From Chromobacterium sp. ATCC 53434 (GTDB lineage: Bacteria; Pseudomonadota; Gammaproteobacteria; Burkholderiales; Chromobacteriaceae), in NCBI RefSeq assembly GCF_002848345.1, contig NZ_CP025429.1, positions 1,612,001 to 1,676,000 of the forward strand: a stretch of DNA of 64,000 bases, read 5' to 3'. Below the pieces are notes generated by a model. It searched no databases. It worked only from the letters and a program-made list of their open reading frames with translations, and was not told the origin of the DNA. The position numbers and the translations under genes are program-made. The stretch's first letter is position 1; each line of letters starts with the position of its first letter. Shown piece after piece: positions 19,045-31,700 of the stretch.

Positions 19045-22000
19045 GCTTGCTCCAATGTTGTGGATAGTAAAGAGGGAAGGCGCGAGGCCGGCATGTCGTC
19101 GTTGTGCCGGCCGGTGGCGGCCAGGCTGGCGGGGTCGGTTTCCTGCCGCTGCCGCCATGAGGCGTAATCGGCGTATTGCCGCGGCAGCGGCGTCCAGTCC
19201 GGCTTCTCGCCGTCGTCGTGGACGGCATAGGCCCGGGCCAACTGGTCCAGCAGCGGCGCGATCGCGTCGTCGTCGGCGGCGGCCCGGCGCAGCGCGGCCG
19301 GCAGCGTCTCCGAGCCGCTGGCCGCTTCGCCGTCTTGCCGCGCGATCGGCGCGCGCGGGGCCGCGTGTCGGCGGCCGATGTCGCGCAGCGCCTGCCGCAA
19401 GGCGGGCAGGTTCAAGTCTCCGGCGTAGCGCAGCGTGATGGGCATGTCGTCGGCCGGGGCGCCGTCTTGCGGCCGGCCGGCCAGCCAGAACCGGTGGCGG
19501 CCTGGCCGGCCGTCGGCCGCAGGCGTTAACTCGCCTGAGCGCTCAGGCGCCAGTTGCCGCGCCAACTCGGCGACGCTGGGGGCGAGGAACAGGCTTTCGA
19601 TCGACAGCTTGACGCCCAGCTTGCCGCGGATGCGGGCGGTCAGCCGCATCGCCAGCAGCGAATCGCCGCCGAGCTCGAAGAAGTCGGCATCGATGTCGAC
19701 GGCCGGCAGCCGCAGCGTCTCGGCGAACAACTCGGCCAGCGCCTGCTCCACCGGGGTGGCTGGCAGGCGCCGCGGCGCGGCCGCGAACGTCGGCGCCGGC
19801 AGCGCCTTGCGGTCCAGCTTGCCGTGGGCGTTCAGCGGCAGCGCGGGCAGCACCATCACCGCGGCGGGCAGCATATAGTCGGGCAGGCTCGCGGCCAGCT
19901 CGGCGCGCAGCCGCGCGCCGTCCAGGTCGGCGCCGGCCCGCGGGACGGCGTAGGCGACCAGGCGTTTGCGGCCGCCGTCGTCTATGGCCAGCACCACGGC
20001 CTGGGCGACGCCGGCTTGCGAGCGCAGCGTGGCCTCGATCTCGCCGGGCTCGATCCGATAGCCGCGCAGCTTGATCTGGTGATCGAGACGGCCGAGGAAT
20101 TCGAGCTGGCCGTCGGCCAGGCGGCGCACCTTGTCGCCGCTGCGGTACAGGCGGCTGCCGGGCGCGCCGAAGGGATTGGCGACAAAGCGTTCGGCGCTGA
20201 GCGCGGGGCGGCCCAGATAGCCGCGCGCGAGGCCGGCGCCAGCCACGTACAGCTCGCCGGCGACGCCGGCCGGGACCGGCTGCAAGGCCTCGTCCAGCAC
20301 ATAGACCTGGCTGTTCAGCACTGGCCGGCCGATGGGCGGCGCGCCGTCGACCAGGCGGTCGCTGAGGGTGGCGCAGATGGTGGATTCGGTGGGGCCGTAG
20401 GCGTTGATCATCCGCCGGTCGCGCGCCCATTTGGCCACCACGTCGGCGGGGCAGGCGTCGGCGCCGACCAGCAGCGCGCCGGGCAGCAGGTCCGGCGCCG
20501 GCTCCAGCAGCGCCAGCAAGGCCGGCGGCAGCAGCGCGTGGCTGATGCGTCCGGCGCGCAGCGTGTCAATCAGGCTGTCGGCGTCCAGCTGCCTGGCGCT
20601 GGCGGGCACCAGGCAGGCGCCGCTGGCGAAGGCCATCAGCATTTCCAGCACAGAGGCGTCGAAGCCCGGCGACGAGAATTGCAGCACGCGCGCCGACGCG
20701 TCCAGCGCGCAGCGCGCCTTCAGGTCTTGCGCCAGGCTGGCCAGCCCGGTGTGGCCGACGGCGACGCCTTTCGGCCGGCCGGTCGAGCCGGAGGTATAGA
20801 TTACGTAGGCCAGATCATTCACCGCCAGCGGCCGCAGCCTTTCCGGCTGGCCGATGTCGCCGTCCGGGAAGCGGTCGGCGTCGGCGGCTTCCAGCGCGAG
20901 CGTCGGCCCGGCGCCCTGGGGCAGGCGGGCGACGGTGTCGGCGTTGCCGAGCACCAGGGCGGGGCGGGCGTCGTCCAGCATCAGCGCCAACCGCTCCGCC
21001 GGATAATTCAGGTCCAGCGGCAGATAGGCGGCGCCGGCTTTCAGCACGGCCAGCTGCGAAACGACCAGCGCCGCCGACTTGGGCAGCGCGATCGCCACCA
21101 GCCGGTCCGGCCCCATGCCTTCGGCGATCAGCCGGCGGGCCAGCCGGTTGGCCCGGCGGTTTAGCTCGGCGTAGCTCAGGCTGGCGCCGTCGCTGTCCAG
21201 CGCCGGCGCGTCCGGGGCGAGGCGGACTTGCCGCTCGAACAGCTGGTGCAGCGGCAGCGGCGCGATGTCGCGGGCGCTGGCGTTGTCGTCCAGCAGCAGG
21301 CGGCGGCGCTCGTCGTCGTCCAGCAGGTCCCGGCGGCGCACCGGACCGTCGGGCTCGCCGGCCAGCTGCGCGAGAACGGCGGCGTAGCAGCGGGCGTAGC
21401 GCCGCAGCGCCTCGGCGTCGTGGGTGCCGCGGTGGGCAGTCAGGCTGCCGACGATGCGCGCGCCGTCGGGGCGGAAATTGACCTGCAGCGCGAAGTTGTT
21501 GTCCATCACGCTGTCCTGCTGGCGCCATTCGGCCAGCGCTTCCAGCGCCTGGAAGTGCGTGTAGTTGAAGATGGCCTCGCCGGCGTCGCGCAGGCCTGCG
21601 TCGCGCAGCATGGCTGCCAGCGGATAGCGCCGGTGCGGCAGCAGTGTCCGCTCCGCGTCTATCACGCGGCTGATCAGCCCGGTCCACGATTCGCGCCGGA
21701 TATCCATCCGCAGCGGCACCGAGTTCAGGAACAGCCCCACCATGTGTTCGGCGTCGGCGGTTTCCGGCCGTCCGTTGGTGACCAGCGTGGTGCAGGCCTC
21801 GGTCCTGCCGGTCAGCATGGACAGCGCCGCCATGTGCGCGGCCAGCAGAACGGATTTCAGCGGCGCGCTCAGCCGGCGGGCCAGCGCGGTCAGCGCCGCG
21901 GATACCCGGTCGTCGATGGCGATGTCGGCGTGGATCTGCAGCGGACCGTCGCCGGCAGCCGCTTCGTCCTCTCGGGCCAGCAGCGCGGGCGCGGCTTCGT

Positions 22001-25000
22001 GGCCCCGCAGTTGCTCGAGCCAGAAATCCCGGCTGGCCGGGGACGCCATCGCCTGGCGTTCCAGCGCGATGTAGTCGCGGTAGCGGCTGGACAGCGCCGG
22101 CAGGCTGCATGGCAGGCCGGCCAGTTCGGCCCGGTACAGCTGCGCCAGTTCGACGATGAAGACCGAGTCGCTCCAGCCGTCGAGGATGGCGTGATGGATG
22201 CGCAGCGTCAGATGGAAGCGCTGGTCGCCCAGGTGGTGGGCGTGGGCATGCAGCAGCGGCGCTTCGCCGGGGTCGAAGGCTTGCTTGGACCAGGCGGCGA
22301 TGAAGCCGGCCAGCGTGGCGTGTTGCTCGGCCGGCGACAGGCCGCCGAGATCGCCGTCCGTCAGCGGGATGGAGGCCTCCGGCAACACCAGTTGCAACGG
22401 CTCGAGATAGCCGTCCAGCGCGAAGCGGGTGCGCAGCAACTCGTGCCGCCGGCAGAGCGCGTCCAGCGCGCGGCGCAGCGCGGCCGCGTCGTAGGGCAGG
22501 GTCACCGACAGCCCGACGATGTTGTGGTACAGCGTGGTGCCGTCGCGGAAGGCGCTGTGGAACAGCATGCCCTGCTGCAGCTGGCTGAGCGGGTAGGCGT
22601 CCGCCAGACCCGGCGGCAGCCGCTCGCGGTCGGCGGCGTCCAGCAGCGCGAACGGCTCGTGGGAAGCGGCGCTGGCGCCGGCCTGTTCGGCGTGGGCGGC
22701 CAGCAGGCCCACGGTGTGGTGTTCGAACAGGCTGGCCAGCTCGAACGATATGCCGGCTTTCAGCGCCAGGCCTTTCAGCCGCAAGGCCAGCAGCGAATCG
22801 CCGCCGAGGTTGAAGAAACTGTCGTCGAGCCCGACGCGCTCCAGGCCCAGCGTCTGGGCGAAGGCGTCGGCCAGCAGCTTCTCCTTCTCGGTGACCGGTT
22901 CGCGGTGTTCGGCCAGCTCGCGTTCCGGCGCCGGCAGCGCGCGGCGGTCCAGCTTGCCGTTCGGCGTCAGCGGCAGCGCGTCCAGCGCCACCCAGGCGGC
23001 CGGGACCATATAGTCCGGCAGGCGGCTGGCCAAGGCGTCGCGCCAGCGGGCGACGTCGGCCTCGGCGCCGGCGGCGGGCACGGCGTAGGCGACCAGCCGG
23101 CGCTGGCCGGGCGCGTCTTCGCGGATCAGGACCACGGCCTGGGCGACGCCGGGCTGCGCCAGCAACGCGGCCTCGATTTCGCCGAGCTCGATGCGCAGGC
23201 CGCGCAGCTTGACCTGGTGGTCGAGGCGGCCGAGGTATTCGAGCGCGCCGTCGTCGCGGCGGACGACGCGGTCGCCGGTGCGGTACAGCCGCTGGCCGGC
23301 GGGGCCGAATGGGTTGGCGACGAAGCGCTCGGCGGTCAGCCCCGGGCGGCGCAGATAGCCGCGGGCCAGGCCGACGCCGCCGAGATAGAGCTCGCCGGGA
23401 ATGCCGGGCGGCAGCGGGCGCAGCATGGAATCGAGCACGTAGAGCTGGGTGTTCCAGATCGGCTGGCCGATCGGCACCGTGCGGGTGTCGGCGGCGGGAT
23501 CGCAGGTCCAGGCGGTGACGTCGACGGCGGCCTCGGTGGGGCCGTACAGATTGTGCAGCGGGCACGGCAGCGTCTGGGCGGCGCGGGCCAGCAGCGGGGC
23601 GGGCAGCGCCTCGCCGCTGCACAGCACGCGGCGCAGGCTCCGGCAGCTGGCGCTGGCGGGCTCCAGCAGGAAGGCGTCCAGCATAGACGGGACGAAATGC
23701 AGGGTGGTGACGCCGCGGCGGCGGATCAGGCCGGCCAGGTAGGCCGGGTCGCGATGGCCGTCGGGGCGGGCCAGCAGCAGCGAGGCGCCGGTCAGCAGCG
23801 GCCAGAAGAATTCCCAGACCGAGACGTCGAAGCTGGACGGCGTCTTCTGCAGCACGACGTCGTCGGCGGCCAGCGGGTAGGCGTGCTGCATCCACAGCAG
23901 GCGGTTGACGATGGCGCGGTGGCTGTTGACGGCGCCCTTGGGGCGGCCGGTGGAGCCGGAGGTGTAGATGACGTAGGCCGGGTGCTGGTCGTCGAAGTCT
24001 ATGGCCAGCGGCGCGTCGGGCAGCGCGGCCAGTTCGTCGTCCAGCCGGTCCAGGCACAGCGCGCCTGCCGCGGGCAGCCGGCCCAGCAGATCGGCGCGGG
24101 AAATCAGCGCGGCCGGCCGGGCATCGTCCAGCATGAAGGCGATGCGCTCGGCCGGATAGTCGAGATCGAGCGGCAGATAGGCGGCGCCGGCCTTCAGCAC
24201 GGCGAGCAGGGAGACGACCAGGTCGATGGAGCGGGGCAGCGCGACGGCGACCAGGGTCTCGGGGCCGACGCCGTCGGCCTTGAGGCGGCGGGCGAGCCGG
24301 TTGGCGCGGCCGTGCAGCTGGCGGTAGCTGACGGCGTCGTCGTCGAAGCGCAGCGCCTCGGCGTCGGGGGTGCGTTCGGCCTGTTGTTCCAGCAGCCGGG
24401 TCAGCGTGGCGGCGGGCAGCAGGGCGTCGGTGCGGTTCCAGCCGTCCAGCGCCAGGCGCTGGGCCGGGGTGGTCGGGTCGATGCCGGCGAGCGGCCGCTC
24501 CGGTTCTTCGGCGATCAGGCGCAGCAGTTCGAGCAGCTGGTCGGCGATGTCGCCGACGGCGTCGGCGGAGAAGACGTCGGGGCGGTAGCCGAAGCGCAGC
24601 TCGAGCTCGGGGCCGGGGAGGACGCACAGGCTCAGCGGGTAGTGCGAGGTGTCGGCGCCGTCGCCGCCCAGCGGAATCAGCGCCAGACCGTCGGCCACCT
24701 TGCCGTCGGCCGCGCCGGGCAGCGCCGGGTAGCTTTCGAAAACCAGCAGGGTGTCGAACAGCTCCTGTCTGCCGGCCGCCTGCTGGATCTCGGCGAGGCT
24801 GAGGTGCTGGTGTTCGATCAGCGCGGCTTGCTGGGCCTGCAGCCGCCGCAGCAGCGAAGAGACGGTTTCGTCGGCCTGCAGCCGCAGCCGCAGCGGCACG
24901 GTGTTGATCAGCAGGCCGACCATCCGTTCGACGCCGGCGAGTTCGGGCGGACGCCCGGAGACGGTGACGCCGAAGACGACGTCGTCGGCGGCGGTGAGGC

Positions 25001-25739
25001 GGGCCAGCAGGATGGTCCAGGCGGCCTGCAGCACGGTATTGAGCGTGACGCCCTGGCCGCGGGCCAGCGCTTGCAGCGGGGCGGTCGCGGTTCGCAGCGA
25101 CAGCGTCCGCTGGCGTTCTCCGGCGCCGGAGGCACCCAGCTTGGTCGGCTCGTCCAGCGCGTCCAGGCTGGCGGCCCAGGCGCCGGCGGCCGCGGTCTTG
25201 TCCTGTTGTTGCAGCCAGGCCAGGTAGTCGCGGTACGGCGCGGCGGGCGGCAGCGCGTCGCCGCGGTACAGCGCGAACAATTCGTCCATCAGGATGGGCA
25301 TCGACCAGCCGTCGAACAGCAGGTGGTGGAAGCTCCACAGCAGTTGGTGGCGACGCTCGTCCAGCCTGACCAGGATGAAGCGCAGCAGCGGCGGCCTGGT
25401 CGGGTCGAAGCGGCGGCGCAGGTCGGCTGCCAGCAGCGCGTCCAGCGCGGCGTCCGGCTGGCCGGACAGGTCCTCCTCGCGCCAGTCCAGCTCGAACTCG
25501 CGCGGCACCACCTGGCGCGGTTGCGCCAAGCCCTTGTACACGAAGGCGGCCCGCAGATTGGGATGGCGCCGCAGCAACGCTTCGGCCGCGCGCTTGAGCC
25601 GGCCGGCGTCCAGGACGCCGCGCAGCTCGAAGCGGTTGCGGACATGGTAGGCGTCCACTTCGCGCTCGTCGTACAGCGCGTGGAATAGCAAGCCCTGCTG
25701 CAGCGGCGACAGCGGCAGGATTTCGGCGATTTTCGACAT
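19041..25739 (-). CDS. NRPS protein, C-A(Ser)-T-C-A(hydrophobic)-T plus truncated C stub
   Basis: A 2232-residue bimodular synthetase. C1 about 5-425 (HHLLFDG 138-144); A1 about 445-940, pocket D,V,W,H,L,S,L,V,D,K = serine; T1 Ser981 (NLGGDSLLA); C2 about 1045-1470, a different subtype (HHAILDG 1182-1188); A2 about 1490-1985, pocket D,A,L,L,L,G,A,I,C,K, which resembles Phe/Tyr pockets but is not a code I can assign; T2 Ser2027 (ELGGDSLLA). After T2, residues about 2098-2206 are pieces of a condensation domain ([20 protein letters not shown], then [15 protein letters not shown]) without the HHxxxDG core. C1 follows an epimerase, so it should accept a D-residue donor. ATG 25739 starts just before the C domain. 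The stop overlaps the hydroxylase start. Confidence 0.94.
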   Translation of the reverse strand: MSKIAEILPLSPLQQGLLFHALYDEREVDAYHVRNRFELRGVLDAGRLKRAAEALLRRHPNLRAAFVYKGLAQPRQVVPREFELDWREEDLSGQPDAALDALLAADLRRRFDPTRPPLLRFILVRLDERRHQLLWSFHHLLFDGWSMPILMDELFALYRGDALPPAAPYRDYLAWLQQQDKTAAAGAWAASLDALDEPTKLGASGAGERQRTLSLRTATAPLQALARGQGVTLNTVLQAAWTILLARLTAADDVVFGVTVSGRPPELAGVERMVGLLINTVPLRLRLQADETVSSLLRRLQAQQAALIEHQHLSLAEIQQAAGRQELFDTLLVFESYPALPGAADGKVADGLALIPLGGDGADTSHYPLSLCVLPGPELELRFGYRPDVFSADAVGDIADQLLELLRLIAEEPERPLAGIDPTTPAQRLALDGWNRTDALLPAATLTRLLEQQAERTPDAEALRFDDDAVSYRQLHGRANRLARRLKADGVGPETLVAVALPRSIDLVVSLLAVLKAGAAYLPLDLDYPAERIAFMLDDARPAALISRADLLGRLPAAGALCLDRLDDELAALPDAPLAIDFDDQHPAYVIYTSGSTGRPKGAVNSHRAIVNRLLWMQHAYPLAADDVVLQKTPSSFDVSVWEFFWPLLTGASLLLARPDGHRDPAYLAGLIRRRGVTTLHFVPSMLDAFLLEPASASCRSLRRVLCSGEALPAPLLARAAQTLPCPLHNLYGPTEAAVDVTAWTCDPAADTRTVPIGQPIWNTQLYVLDSMLRPLPPGIPGELYLGGVGLARGYLRRPGLTAERFVANPFGPAGQRLYRTGDRVVRRDDGALEYLGRLDHQVKLRGLRIELGEIEAALLAQPGVAQAVVLIREDAPGQRRLVAYAVPAAGAEADVARWRDALASRLPDYMVPAAWVALDALPLTPNGKLDRRALPAPERELAEHREPVTEKEKLLADAFAQTLGLERVGLDDSFFNLGGDSLLALRLKGLALKAGISFELASLFEHHTVGLLAAHAEQAGASAASHEPFALLDAADRERLPPGLADAYPLSQLQQGMLFHSAFRDGTTLYHNIVGLSVTLPYDAAALRRALDALCRRHELLRTRFALDGYLEPLQLVLPEASIPLTDGDLGGLSPAEQHATLAGFIAAWSKQAFDPGEAPLLHAHAHHLGDQRFHLTLRIHHAILDGWSDSVFIVELAQLYRAELAGLPCSLPALSSRYRDYIALERQAMASPASRDFWLEQLRGHEAAPALLAREDEAAAGDGPLQIHADIAIDDRVSAALTALARRLSAPLKSVLLAAHMAALSMLTGRTEACTTLVTNGRPETADAEHMVGLFLNSVPLRMDIRRESWTGLISRVIDAERTLLPHRRYPLAAMLRDAGLRDAGEAIFNYTHFQALEALAEWRQQDSVMDNNFALQVNFRPDGARIVGSLTAHRGTHDAEALRRYARCYAAVLAQLAGEPDGPVRRRDLLDDDERRRLLLDDNASARDIAPLPLHQLFERQVRLAPDAPALDSDGASLSYAELNRRANRLARRLIAEGMGPDRLVAIALPKSAALVVSQLAVLKAGAAYLPLDLNYPAERLALMLDDARPALVLGNADTVARLPQGAGPTLALEAADADRFPDGDIGQPERLRPLAVNDLAYVIYTSGSTGRPKGVAVGHTGLASLAQDLKARCALDASARVLQFSSPGFDASVLEMLMAFASGACLVPASARQLDADSLIDTLRAGRISHALLPPALLALLEPAPDLLPGALLVGADACPADVVAKWARDRRMINAYGPTESTICATLSDRLVDGAPPIGRPVLNSQVYVLDEALQPVPAGVAGELYVAGAGLARGYLGRPALSAERFVANPFGAPGSRLYRSGDKVRRLADGQLEFLGRLDHQIKLRGYRIEPGEIEATLRSQAGVAQAVVLAIDDGGRKRLVAYAVPRAGADLDGARLRAELAASLPDYMLPAAVMVLPALPLNAHGKLDRKALPAPTFAAAPRRLPATPVEQALAELFAETLRLPAVDIDADFFELGGDSLLAMRLTARIRGKLGVKLSIESLFLAPSVAELARQLAPERSGELTPAADGRPGRHRFWLAGRPQDGAPADDMPITLRYAGDLNLPALRQALRDIGRRHAAPRAPIARQDGEAASGSETLPAALRRAAADDDAIAPLLDQLARAYAVHDDGEKPDWTPLPRQYADYASWRQRQETDPASLAATGRHNDDMPASRLPSLLSTTLEQA
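22800..25058 (-). repeat. Copy 1 of a ~2.25-kb near-identical NRPS module segment
   Basis: Residues about 228-980 of the second synthetase (C-domain C-terminal half, Ser adenylation domain, start of T) are almost identical in protein and DNA to residues about 850-1598 of the first synthetase (30540-32788). Both have the same pocket and the same flanks, from [14 protein letters not shown] to [13 protein letters not shown]. Outside these limits the similarity drops clearly. Confidence 0.85.
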
Positions 25740-25786
25740 GATGAGTCTCGCTATGGACGGCCGCCGTCGGCGGCCGTCGGAAAGAG

Positions 25787-28700
25787 TTAGAAGTCGGCCT
25801 CGATCAGATCGATTTCCGCCTGCGACAGCCCGCCGGCCAGCGGATGGTCGGACGGCGTGGTGCCGCCGACGTCCGGCGCGTGTCCCAGCCTGACCAGCGC
25901 GCGCAGCGCGTCGAACCAATCCTCCGCCAGCCGCTCGATTTCCTGCTGGTCGAACAGGCGGCCGGCCCATAGCCAGGTGGCGACCAGTTCCGGTCCGGCC
26001 GGCCCGTCGTGGGTGGCGGCGTTCAGCGCGATGGCGTGGGACAGCGGCACGGAGGCGTCGCTGTCGCCGTCCAGCCCGGCGGCCTCCGGGGCCGGCATCC
26101 AGTCGCCGCGCGCCGGCGTGGAGAAGCGTCCCAGGTAGTTGAAGCCGAGCTGCGCCGGCGACGCGTCGCCAAGCCGGGAGGCGGTTTCCGGATTCAGGTA
26201 GCGCAGCAGGCCGTACCCCAGGCCCCGGTCCGGCAGCGCGCGCAGCTGTTCCTTGATCCGTTTCAGCGCCTCGCCGAGGACCGCGTCGTCGTCCAGCGCG
26301 GCCGCGGCCGGCGCGCCGGGGTCGAGGCAGACCGGGAACAGGCTGGTGAACCAGCCGACGGTCCGGGACAGATCGCAGTGCTCGCCGAGTTCCTCGCGGC
26401 CGTGGCCTTCCAGCTCCAGGCGCACCGCCGAGCCGCCGTCCAGGCCCTGGCGTTCCCGCCAGCGCGCCACCGCCAGCGCGAAGCCGGTCAGCAGCACGTC
26501 GTTGATGCCGGCGTGGAACAGCGCCGGCACGCGGGTCAGCAGCTCGGCGGTGACGGCGGCCGGCAGCGTGACGCTAAGGCGCCGGCCGCTGCCGGCCTTG
26601 TCCAGCGCCGGGTCCAGCGAGACGGGAGACAGCAGCGGGTCGGGGCGGCTCTGGATGTCGGCCCACATCGGCCATTCGGCGGCGCGGGCGGCGCCGACGG
26701 CGTCGTCGCTCAGCAGCAGCGACCAGCGGCGGAACGAGGTCGCGACCGGGTCTAGCCGGATGGGCCGGGCGGCGACGGCGTCGCGCCAGGCGGAGGCCAG
26801 GTCGGGCAGCAGGATGCGCCAGGAGACGCCGTCCACCGCCAGGTGATGGATGCCCAGCCACAGCCTGCCCGGCGCGTCCGGGCCGGCGTCCAGCCACAGC
26901 GCCCGCAGCATGGCGCCGGCGGCGGGGTCGAGCTGCCGCGCCGCCTCGGCGATGTCGGCCGGCGCGATGGCCGGGCCCGCGACGCGGCGCAGGCAGTCCT
27001 GCGCCGGCGTCGAGCCGACGGGCGGCACGGTCAGGCCGCCGTCCGCGTCCAGCCGCATCCGCAGCGCGTCGTGTCTGTCCAGCAGCGCTTGCAGCGCTTG
27101 CAGCAAATGCTCTTGCTCCAGCCCGGTCGGAGTCTGCAGCAGCATAGACTGGTAGAAGCCGTTCCGCGGTCCGCCGCGCTCCAGCCACCAGCGGATGATG
27201 GGCGTCGCCGGCAACGCGCCTTCGGCCGCGTCGGTCGCGACGGTGGCGGCGACCGGCCGCGCGACGGCGGCCAGCGCCTCCACCTTGGGATGGAGGAAGA
27301 CGTCGCGGGGACTGAGCAGCAGGCCTTGCCGCCGCGCGCGGCTGACCAGCAGGATGGAGGCGATGCTGTCGCCGCCGAGATCGAAGAAACCGTCGTCCAG
27401 GCCGACGGCGTCCTGGCCCAGCAGCTCGGCGTACAGGCCGGCCAGCACGCGTTCGGCGTCGGTCCGGGGCGGCCGCCGATTGCCGGCCTGGAAGTCGGGC
27501 GCCGGCAGCGCGCGGTGGTCGAGCTTGCCGTTCGGCGTCAGCGGCAGCGCGTCCAGCGCGACGATGGCGGCCGGCACCATATAGTCCGGCAGCTGTGCCG
27601 CCAGCGCCTGCTTTAGCGCGGACGGGGCGGCGTCGGTACCGGGGTGGAGCGCGATATAGGCGACCAGCTGGCGCGGCGCGCCGTCCGGCTGGTGCAGCAC
27701 CGCCCGCGCCTGGGACACGGCCGGGTGCTCGCGCAGCCTGGCCTCGATTTCTCCGAGCTCGATGCGGAAACCGCGCAGCTTGATCTGGTGATCGGCGCGG
27801 CCGAGAAACTCCAGCTGGCCGTCGGCGCGCCAGCGCGCCCGGTCGCCGCTGCGGTACAGCCGGCTGCCGGCCGGACCGAAGGGGTTGGCGACGAAGCGCT
27901 CGGCGGTCAGCGCCGGCTGGTCCAGATAGCCGCGCGCCAGGCCGCTGCCTGCCAGATAAAGCTCGCCGGGCACGCCGGCGGGAACGGGCCGCAGCGCCGA
28001 GTCGAGCACATAGGCGCGGGTATTGTCCATCGGCGCGCCTATCGGCACGACGGGGTCGAGCGCCAGCCCGCGCGGCAGCGGATGGCAGGTGGCGAAGGTC
28101 GTCGTCTCGGTGGGGCCGTAGACGTGGACCAGCTCCAATTGCGGATGGCGTTCCAGCACGCGCTCGAAGGCGCGCGGCGAGGCGGCCTCGCCGCCGGTCC
28201 ACAGCGTGCGCAGGCTGGCGAAGCATTCCGGGCGCTCCTCGGCCAGCAGATTGAACAGGGCGGTGGTCAGGAAGGCCGCCGTGACGCTTTCACGCTGCAG
28301 AACGCCCGCCAGCGTATCGATGTCGTTGTCGCCCGGCGGCGCCATCGTCGCCTGGCCGCCGTGCAGCAGGGGCGCCCACAATTCGTAGGTGGAGGCGTCG
28401 AAGGCGTGCGGGGAGTGCGCCAGCACCTTGCTTTGGGACGCGCCTTCCCAGCGGCGGTCCAGCGCCAGATCCCTGACGTTGGCGTGGCTGACGCCTATGC
28501 CCTTCGGCGTGCCGGTGGAGCCGGAGGTGTACATCACATAGGCCAGCGCGTCCGGAGACAAGGCCAGGCGGGGCGGGTGTTCGGCGCTTTCAGCCGCGCC
28601 GTCTATCCGCATCACCGGCAAGCCCGGCGGCAGCATGCCCGGCGCCGGCGCCTCGTCGGCCAGCAGCAGCGCCGCGCGCGACTGGGCCAGCGTCCAGGCA

Positions 28701-31700
28701 CGCCGCTCTTCCGGCTGGGCGGTGTGCAGCGGGATGTAGCAGCCGCCGGCCTTGAGCACGCCCAGCATCGCCACCGGCAGCAGCGGGCCGCGTTGCAGCC
28801 ACAGCGCCACCGGCGTTTCCACGTCGACGCCGGCCGCCCGCAGCCGGTGCGCCAGCGCGTTCGATTGCCGCTCCAGCTGGCGGTAGCTCAGTTCGGCGTT
28901 TGCCGCGCGGACCGCGATGGCGTCCGGCGTCAGCCCGGCCTGGCGGCGGAACAGTTCGGGCAGCGTCGCCGGCGGGGTCGGGCGGGCCGTGGCGTTCCAG
29001 TCGTCCAGCAGGCGGCGCTCGTCGGCGTCCAGCCATTGCAGGCGGGCCAGCGGTTGGTCCAGATCGCCGGCCATCGCCTGGAACAGCCGCGACAGGCTGG
29101 CGAGGATGCGCTGGGCCTCGGCCGGCGGGAAGACGTCGGCGCGGCAGCCCAGGCGAAGCTCCAGCCTTTCCCCGGGCACCACGCACAGGCCAAGCGGGTA
29201 ATGCGACACGTCGCCGCCCAGTCCGTCGACGGGGCGCACGGTCAGGCCGTCGCTGGCGCGGCTCTGGCGCAGCGTGTCGAGCTGCGGATAGTTTTCGAAC
29301 ACCATCAGCGTGTCGAACAGTTCCTCGACGTCCGCCAGCTGTTGGATTTCGCCGAGTCCGAGATGCTGGTGCTCCATCATAGCGGCCTGGCGCGACTGCA
29401 GGGCTTGCAGGCAATCGGCCAGCGTGGCCGACGGCTCCAGCTTCAGGCGCAGCGGCACGGTATTGATCAGCAGGCCGGGCAGCCGCGCGATGTTTTCCAG
29501 CGGCGCGGTCCGTCCCGATACGGTGATGCCGAAGACCAGGTCGTCGCGGCCGGTCAGGCGGGCCAGCAGCAGGCCCCACGCGCCCTGGGCCAGCGTGTTG
29601 ACGGTCAGCCCATGTCGCCGCGCCTGGGCGGTCAGCGCGCCGGTGAGCTCGGTCGTCAGCAGGACCGAGCGGGTATCCGGCAGCCGGTCCGCGGCGGGGA
29701 GGCCGGGCGCGATGAGGGTGGGCTCGTCGACGCCGCGCAAGTATTCGCCCCAAGCCTGGCGGGCGGCGGCCTGGTCCCGGCCGGCGAGCCAGGCCAGGTA
29801 GTTGCGGTAGGCCGGCGCCGGCGGCAGCTCGGCGGCATCGTCCCGGTGGTAGAGCGCGAACAGCTCTTCAAGCAGGATGGGAATCGACCAGCCGTCGAGC
29901 AGCAGATGATGGAAGGTCCATAGCAACAGGTGGCGGTCCGGGGCGAGCCGGATCAGCGTGAAGCGCTGCAGCGGCCCTTGCGCCGGCGGCATGCTTTCGC
30001 CGTGCTCGGCCGCCTGCGCCGCTTCCAGCCGCGCGCGCGCGGTCTCGCCGTCCAGCGCCGACAAATCGGCTTCCCGCCATCGCGCGGCGCTGTCGGAGAC
30101 CAGCGCCTGCATCGGTTGCACGGTGTCGTCGTGAATGAAGGAGGCCAGCAGGTGCGGGTGCCGGCGCAGCAGGCGCTCGCTCGCGCGGCGCAGCGCGCCG
30201 CCGTCCAGCGCGCCGTCCAGTTCGACGCGCAGCTGCACCACGTAGGGATTGGCGGCGGAGTCGTCGTACAGCGCGTGGAACAGCAGGCCGTGTTGCAACG
30301 GCGTCAGCGGCAGCAGCTCGGTCAGGCCGGGATGGCGGCGGGCCAGGCGCTGGACTTCGGCCGGCTCCAGCGGCAGCAGTGGCGCGTCGGCGCGCGTTTC
30401 GATGGCAAGGGGTGACGCGTCGGACGCGATCCGGGCGAGGTCGCGGACGCTGGGGTGCTCGAACACCTGACGCGGGGTCAGGCTCAAGCCGCTTTTGCGC
30501 GCCAGGCTCACCAGCTGGATCGAGCTGATGCTGTCGCCGCCAAGGCCGAAGAAGCTGTCGTCGAGCCCGACGCGCTCCAGGCCCAGCGTCTGGGCGAAGG
30601 CTTCGGCCAGCAGCTTCTCCTTCTCGGTGACCGGCTCGCGGTGCTCGGCCAGCTCGCGCTCCGGCGCCGGCAGCGCGCGGCGGTCCAGCTTGCCGTTCGG
30701 TGTCAGCGGCAGCGTGTCCAGCGCCACCCAGGCGGCCGGGACCATATAGTCCGGCAAGCGGCCGGCCAAGGCGTCGCGCCAGCGGGCGACATCGGCCTCG
30801 GCGCCGGCGGCGGGCACGGCGTAGGCGACCAGCCGGCGTTGGCCGGGCGCGTCCTCGCGGATCAGGACCACGGCCTGGGCGACGCCGGGCTGCGCCAGCA
30901 ACGCGGCCTCGATTTCGCCGAGCTCGATGCGCAGGCCGCGCAGCTTGACCTGATGGTCGAGACGGCCGAGGTATTCGAGCGCGCCGTCGTCGCGGCGGAC
31001 GACGCGGTCGCCGGTGCGGTACAGCCGCTGGCCGGCGGGGCCGAAGGGGTTGGCGACGAAGCGCTCGGCGGTCAGCCCGGGGCGGCGCAGATAGCCGCGG
31101 GCCAGGCCGACGCCGCCGAGATAGAGCTCGCCGGGAATGCCGGGCGGAAGCGGGCGCAGCATGGAGTCGAGCACGTAGAGCTGGGTGTTCCAGATCGGCT
31201 GGCCGATCGGCACCGTGCGGGTGTCGGCGGCGGGATCGCAGGTCCAGGCAGTGACGTCGACGGCGGCCTCGGTGGGGCCGTACAGATTGTGCAGCGGGCA
31301 TGGCAGCGTCTGGGCGGCGCGGGCCAGCAGCGGCGCGGACAGCGCCTCGCCGCTGCACAGCACGCGGCGCAGGCTCTGGCAGCCGGCGCTGGCGGGCTCC
31401 TGCAGGAAGGCGTCCAGCATCGACGGGACGAAGTGCAGGGTGGTGACGCCGCGGTGGCGGATCAGCTTGGCCAGGTAGGCGGGGTCGCGATGGCCGTCGG
31501 GGCGGGCCAGCAGCAGCGAGGCGCCGGCCAGCAGCGGCCAGAAGAATTCCCAGACCGAGACGTCGAAGCTGGACGGCGTCTTCTGCAGCACGACGTCGTC
31601 GGCGGCCAGCGGGTAGGCGCGCTGCATCCACAGCAGGCGGTTGACGATGGCGCGATGGCTGTTGACGGCGCCCTTGGGGCGGCCGGTGGAGCCGGAGGTG

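Noticed and set aside
21228..25688. Very long plus-strand open frame (about 1490 codons) opposite the second synthetase
   Set aside because: Low-complexity Gly/Gln/Arg/Val product without domains; it is the shadow of NRPS codon bias. The same applies to frames near 5539-9366, 30455-33025 and 33068-34699.
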